The notes under the pieces were generated by a model. That model ran no database searches. It was given only the letters and a program-made list of their open reading frames with translations, and was not told the DNA's origin. Positions 59,594-64,000 of a stretch of 64,000 nucleotides of DNA are shown here, piece by piece. The position numbers and the translations under genes are program-made. Source of the DNA: Cyathus striatus (lineage: Eukaryota; Basidiomycota; Agaricomycetes; Agaricales; Nidulariaceae); NCBI GenBank assembly GCA_025738555.1, contig JAOVFP010000006.1:62001-126000 (forward strand). The letters run 5' to 3'. Position 1 is the stretch's first letter. Each line of letters opens with the position of its first letter.

Positions 59594-59791
59594 TCATGTT
59601 ATGGTGGTCGTGGTCTGCAATAGTGTGAGGCATTTGCTCAGTGTGGATGATAGTTTTCTAGCTGGGGGAAGTGGGTATTTATTGCTACATACATTTATGG
59701 GGGGGACTAAGGGAGTGTACTTCGTACGGCGCAACAACTTTCGTTGTATTTGAGAACCCTGCCGATATATCTCGCCCTTAGGAGACGCCAT
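59594..59791 (-). CDS. Upstream ORF in the LINE leader (65 aa, basic)
   Basis: ATG at 59791, about 200 nt from the LINE 5' end and in a different frame from ORF1. The product begins MASPKGEIYRQGSQIQRKLL and is basic, with no known domain. Because it precedes ORF1 on the same transcript, it could act as an upstream ORF limiting ORF1 translation. Chance is also possible. Confidence 0.3.
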   Translation of the reverse strand: MASPKGEIYRQGSQIQRKLLRRTKYTPLVPPINVCSNKYPLPPARKLSSTLSKCLTLLQTTTTIT

Positions 59792-59923
59792 CTCTAGTAG
59801 TGTGCGCCTGTCTCCTATGTTTTACGGTGCGAGGGGGGGCAGCCTACGGCTTGGGCACGTCACCTAGATCATTCGGGTACTCTGTGTAGAGTCCCGTCAC
59901 TGTGAACGCTGGTGAAAGCCCGT

Positions 59924-59980
59924 CCTTGACCCCACTTTGGCGTGGGAACGTAACCCGATGGTGGTGGTTACGGTTCAAGG
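59924..59980 (-). ncRNA. Predicted three-way-junction RNA at the LINE 5' end
   Basis: Within 65 nt of the element's first base, three stems nest perfectly: closing stem CCTTGA/TCAAGG (59924-59929 with 59975-59980), hairpin CCCAC-tttggc-GTGGG, and hairpin CGTAACC-cgatggtggt-GGTTACG. On the RNA (minus) strand the complements pair in the same way. The arrangement is too regular for chance and may serve 5' processing, translation or packaging. It does not clearly match the HDV-like ribozyme fold used by R2-type elements. Confidence 0.5.
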
Positions 59981-60201
59981 AGCCCCCCGTATATTCGAAT
60001 TTCCATCTTGCAATTCGCACACAGTATTGAAGAATTTGAATTTAGAAATGATATTCTGAATATTAACGGAGTCTTCAGACTTCAGGATAAAACAACCTCA
60101 TAGTTTGTTCGATTTTAAACGGAGATACTCTGAGATTCAAATGTTTATCGAGGAAAATTAATTTTTGTTGTTTTGATTAGTCCTCTCAAATCTTCACTAT
60201 C

Positions 60202-61821
60202 ATGGATCATGTTGATTGTGACGAATCTATGGATATCCTCCGGACGAATATCCCATTGGAAGTCCAGGAACGTGTACTCTATGACATTGAACGACCCTGC
60301 GATCTGGCAGCATTAGCTGGGACCTGCAAATACTGGGCAAGACTTATCATGCCACGTCACATCGAATACCGAGTGCTTAGACTTTGCAGCACGACCTCTA
60401 TACCAGACTCATTTTTCGGTCATGCACCAGATCCCATTGATCAGACCCTCGTCAACAACGTTATCTTCCATCTTGCCACTTCCCCCCAACTTGCACATGG
60501 TATTCGCGAGGTGGAAATTACAAATACACGACCCCCAGATATTTTCCCTCGCTCGCTGATAAACTCCCAAGATCATCTCCGTAACTGTGACGGAGCTACA
60601 TGGGCGTCTTATTTACCACAAGCGTTGTTAAATATGAAGTCGCTATCTAAATTTATCTGGAGAATGCCACTATCAAGTGAATCGGTGGACGAGCAAAGGG
60701 TGGATTCCCATCCCACCGCAAATCAGCAAAGATCAATATTTGCGGCTATACAGCAATCTAAGACGCTGAATAGCTTGGATGTGTTTCTTGATCACACTAC
60801 AGACGAGAGCGAGTTAGATGATCCTGAGTACCCAGTGTGTAGTAGCGTTGGTCATAGCACGCGTGGACATCACTTGACTAATTATTCTGGTTTGATATTT
60901 TGTCAGTTATGGCATATCGACGGGCTATATTCTCTTCGAATCTCACGTTTTTTCGGGATTGGCTCGAATCTTAGTATTATACTTCAATGCAATCCTTTCC
61001 TTCAAGTATGTAATTTATCCAGAGTTGTCTTCGTTTATCGTCTCACGACATGATCATTGTGGTAGGAACTTTGCATCGCCGCCTCAGAACTTATGATCTT
61101 CAAATCATTTCGTTTCTCGCATCTCCGGAGGCTTATCATCGGCAATAGGTCAGGAGAAGAACACAATGCCATCCTAGGTTTCATCTACGCCCATTCTAAC
61201 ATTGAGGATCTGAGGTGGAATCTCGATGATAACATGCCTGGAATAAAGCTCGACTTGCTGCCAAAATTAAAACTGTTAAGCACCAGTTCTGAGGTTTTAA
61301 TCAAGACTTTACTAGAAAACGAGAATTGCAGCTTAGAATCCATTTCTACCATAAAGTTGACCATAAGGATGGTATCCCGAATTTGGAAGATTGCAGAACC
61401 ACGTAGGTTCTGTATAACAGAAATACAGATTAACCCTTGCGGCTCTCTTGATCTGGTTGACCTAGTTGGAGATTTACTGCCTAATGTTAAATTTCTGAGT
61501 GTTTCTGGTATATATGAACCGTTCTCAATAGTGAGTTCTCACTTTATTCGTACCCAAAAACTAACCCTTGTTCCTGTTTCCTTGTTCTCGTAGGATAAAA
61601 TTGTTTCCACTCTCTCAAAATTTCAGGTTATTGAAGAAGCAAAGATTGAGGTTGCACATATGCTTATTGTTTCCCTGGGTGACAACGAGAAAAACCTATT
61701 TTTTTCGCGTCTCAGATTAGCTTGCTCTCATTTAAGACACCTTACTACTAATAGCAGTACAAGATATACTCTGGTTAGAGACAAAAGAAATACTATATCC
61801 TGGAAAGAAATGGCCTTTTAG
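60202..61821 (+). CDS. F-box-like / LRR-type protein, intact
   Basis: ATG at 60202. Exons 60202-61005, 61066-61530 and 61594-61821 are all in phase 0 and give 498 residues, with introns of 60 and 63 nt (GTATGT...GTAG; GTGAGT...GTAG). The N-terminal segment IPLEVQERVLYDIERPCDLA, then LAGTCKYWARLIMPRH, matches the fungal F-box pattern (residues about 16-55). The rest carries irregular leucine-rich stretches (LPKLKLLSTSSEVLIKTLLE, VGDLLPNVKFLSVSG). It probably acts as a substrate adaptor of an SCF-type ubiquitin ligase; the target is unknown. The gene begins 200 bp from the LINE insertion, which therefore sits in its promoter. No disabling change was seen. Confidence 0.85.
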
Positions 61822-62034
61822 CTAGCTCAGTTTTACCTTTGTATTACTTACATTTCATAGGCGAAGTCGATCAATTGAATATGTAGTCAGTAAAAATGTA
61901 AAGAGACAACAGCTTGGATACGGTGTTAATTACGTTTAAACTAAAACGGATACTTTATAATGATGCATGAAGACATACAGAAATTGGTAACATATGTGCA
62001 ACTAAACTTAACCGGGGACGATTAAGAATACAAG

Positions 62035-63364
62035 TTACTTCTCGGATAGCACCATTTCTATATCATGTGAAACGGTTCTCTCAGCAACACAAAGCGTAAC
62101 GTTTCTAGCGGTAACTTTCAGCTTCTCAAATTCTCTGTGTTCCTCAGACTGACGTATATCGAGATAGAACGTCTTGCCATTGCAATTGGCCAAGTTATCC
62201 AGGACTTGAAGTTTCGCATAATCAAACAGATCGTAGTATTTAATGCGTAGATTAGACAGCTCAGGCGCGTGTATCTTTTTCAATAGCCTATTGACCGCGC
62301 CTGAACTCTCCTCACACACAAAGAGCTGTCGTAAGCTCAGCATGTCAAAATTCTTTTCTGGCAAGTTCTTCTTTTCAGAATCAGAACACACGAGCCCAAG
62401 AAGTCCAAGTTCTTGCAAGTCTGGGCAAGATACTTTGAGGAATGAAAGAAGCGGAGCTAGCTCCATAGCAAACTCTTCGTGGAGTATCAGACAGGTAAGT
62501 TGTTTATATGGAATATTTTTGGGAACGTATGGAGCTGTATCTGAAAAGGTGGTATAAAGATGTTTGAGTGCGTCGCATTGTAGCGCACTCCACATTTCCT
62601 CGATACCGAGGTTGGTCTCGCTATTGTCTTCGTAGAGCTCAATCCTGGCACTACGCAGATTCAGTTTCAGACCTTTCTGTGCGATTTCTTTGAACTTTTC
62701 TCGCAACCCTTGATGGGCTGCACTAATACTGAAATGAACATTTCTCCATTGTTCGACAGAGTCTATAAACAAAGGTATAAGCTCATCCACGACCTCGTAT
62801 TCCTCTGACTGTGGGTCATGACTACGTTCGATAAGTTTCAAGGATAACGGAATTTTTTGAACCTTGGATTTGGACAACATATATTTGGTGGTCTCCAAGT
62901 GCTGCTTGCTTATTTTATTGAATTTTCCTGTGCTATCGACTTTGATCGTTCCCAAACCAGTCGAGGATTTCAGCATCCGCTGGTCCATTATCTCGGAGAT
63001 ACCAGAGAGGCCGGACACTACTTCTGCACGTTCGACTACACCGTCAATATCAGGGACATATTTAATTATAAGATCCCATATCTCTTGAGGAACTAGTGAG
63101 TCAAGAACGATCAGTAATAAGGCTGTAAGACATAAGAATTTAATACTTACCGCGATTTATTACCGACTCAATACTACGATCGTTGTGCAGGGACTGCATC
63201 TGTTTATAGTGGTTGATGAAAAATAAGACAAGGTGATAAGCAGGGTAAGAAGTAGAACGAGGGAGGTTGCTGATTTCTTGGAAATTTTCTGTCGTTTTAT
63301 AGACGGCGAAACAATGCTGTGCATGAAAAACAACACATGTGGTCAGCGCCACGCAAGCTAACAT
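62035..63364 (-). CDS. LRR/F-box-type hypothetical protein
   Basis: The main frame (about 63122-62035) encodes SLVPQEIWDLIIKYVPDIDG near its start, an F-box-like helix pattern, then leucine-rich stretches (LKHLYTTFSDTAPYVPKNIP, CPDLQELGLLGLVCSD, LRQLFVCEES). It ends IEMVLSEK. An upstream frame with ATG at 63364 (MLACVALTTCVVFHAQHCFA) would join through GTAAGT...TTACAG at 63150-63123, giving NR-ALLLIVLDSLVPQEIW. That intron would be only 28 nt, shorter than any other here. The start is therefore uncertain: either the upstream exon is real, or the gene has a small deletion. It is convergent with the F-box gene at 60.2 kb, with about 210 bp between their ends. Confidence 0.65.
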
Positions 63365-63517
63365 TGTTGTAGAGGTTTCTAGAGATTTCCGGTTGAATAA
63401 TTGTAGTAGCTAACTAAGGACAATGGATCAACGATAACAATCAGTGTCATAAGAAGCTCACACAAGTCATAGGAATACTACACGTGAAAAACATGATGCA
63501 TGAGTACCAGCCCACCC

Positions 63518-64000
63518 CTACACGGGACCAAGCTTCCTCATTTGTCTCTCAATCACAACAGCATAATCGTCCATACCACCACTGAGCGGCTTCACACGCC
63601 CCTTTGGACCGACAGCATAAACAGTCCCCTTCCTGCCCTGGCCCGTATCATCGTCCTCATCACTTTCCTCATCACTTTCTCCATCACCGTCACCTAAGCG
63701 AGGTACAGCATGTTCACCTTCGATCACGCAGCGCACGAAGTGGCGGTCGTGGCTGACCAGAAGAACTGCGCCGGTGTACTTCCGTAAAGCCTGAATCAGC
63801 GCCACGATGGTGTCCTTATCAAGATGGGTGGTGACTTCGTCAAGTACAAGGAGGTTGGGCGCCGGGTATACCACTATTGCGAGCGCTAGGCGGACCTAGA
63901 GTTGTAGGCATTATAGTTATCAAACTGTTTGGTGGATAGGGTCAAGAACGCACCTTTTGCCCTCCGGAGAGGGTACTTACTGCCGATTCATCTACATCGA
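63518..64000 (-). CDS. ABC-F ATPase, C-terminal part (runs off the window)
   Basis: Exon 63895-63518 joins across a 58-nt intron (63953-63896, GTGCGT...CTCTAG) to an exon continuing past 64000. The signature LSGGQK precedes the intron. After it come VRLALAI, Walker B LLVLDEVTTHLD and the switch histidine in VSHDRHFVRC. A strongly acidic insert (DGDGESDEESDEDDD) and a short tail ending MRKLGPV follow. There are no membrane helices, so it is a soluble ABC-F type protein, a group that acts on ribosomes and translation. Walker A and the first ATPase domain lie outside the window. The DEVTTHLD variant instead of DEPTNHLD is notable. Confidence 0.85.

Larger units (their letters stand above)
50539..59988 (-). 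mobile_element. Full-length Tad1-like LINE retrotransposon
   Basis: The element reads on the minus strand from GGGGGGCTCC (59988) to a poly(A) tail, seen as a T run of about 22 at 50539-50561. The 15-bp target duplication GTATATTCGAATTTC is present at both ends (50524-50538 and 59989-60003). Order: structured 5' leader, ORF1 with an N-terminal Pro/Ser-rich part and a zinc knuckle, a 1.9-kb spacer with two small membrane-type ORFs, then AP endonuclease, reverse transcriptase, RNase H and a CCHC motif. EN-RT-RNase H order is characteristic of the fungal Tad1 group. At 9.45 kb it is longer than the classic Tad element (about 7 kb). Perfect target duplications and few lesions indicate a recent insertion, though this copy cannot express intact proteins. 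Confidence 0.93.

Noticed and set aside
59780..59988. HDV-like ribozyme at the LINE 5' end
   Set aside because: The stems form a simple three-way junction and I could not lay out the nested double-pseudoknot with its catalytic C; kept only as a structured RNA.

Overview
The window looks like a transposon-rich basidiomycete genome, most likely an agaricomycete. The genes have very short GT-AG introns (about 48-65 nt). The host families are a small-oligopeptide transporter, an array of seven-helix membrane proteins with the DUF6533-type YDH..TF.FE..IWK motif, F-box/leucine-rich proteins and an ABC-F ATPase. The mobile elements are a Tad1-like LINE, pogo-type DDE transposases, hAT-type insertions and solo LTRs. 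The species cannot be named from sequence alone.

Layout. 1-23.2 kb is a transposon graveyard. It holds two decayed pogo-like transposase genes (5.45-8.21 kb minus, 15.6-19.4 kb plus) and a Ulp1-type (C48) protease gene (11.8-13.7 kb). Two copies of one solo LTR have landed in the first transposase and in the protease gene. A hAT-type element has landed in the second transposase. There is also a 489-bp near-perfect palindrome, and three elements that share hairpin ends. 24.0-29.4 kb is an oligopeptide transporter pseudogene whose thirteen exons can be traced through two clean insertions with 8-bp target duplications. 32-50 kb holds an all-minus-strand family of decayed DUF6533-like membrane-protein genes, small TIR elements, an F-box gene, a fourth hairpin-ended element, and a 2.2-kb TIR element that carries an apparently intact unknown gene. 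50.5-60.0 kb is a complete LINE on the minus strand with a poly(A) tail, a 15-bp target duplication and only a handful of disabling changes. 60.2-64 kb returns to host genes: an intact F-box-like gene, an LRR-type gene, and the C-terminal part of an ABC-F protein that runs off the right edge.

The most novel-looking items are: (1) four elements with ends CCCACTACC...GGTAGTGGG plus a short 3' hairpin and CTTA(T/C), which resemble non-autonomous Helentrons/Helitron2 and include a head-to-tail pair; (2) the LINE, which carries two extra small membrane-spanning ORFs between ORF1 and the endonuclease-RT, and a predicted three-way-junction RNA at its 5' end; (3) the TIR element at 46.7-49.0 kb with an unrecognised cargo protein; (4) the 489-bp palindrome. 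In-frame TGA codons recur in the mobile elements and one DUF6533 copy and fit CGA-to-TGA decay, as expected from methylation or RIP-like mutation.
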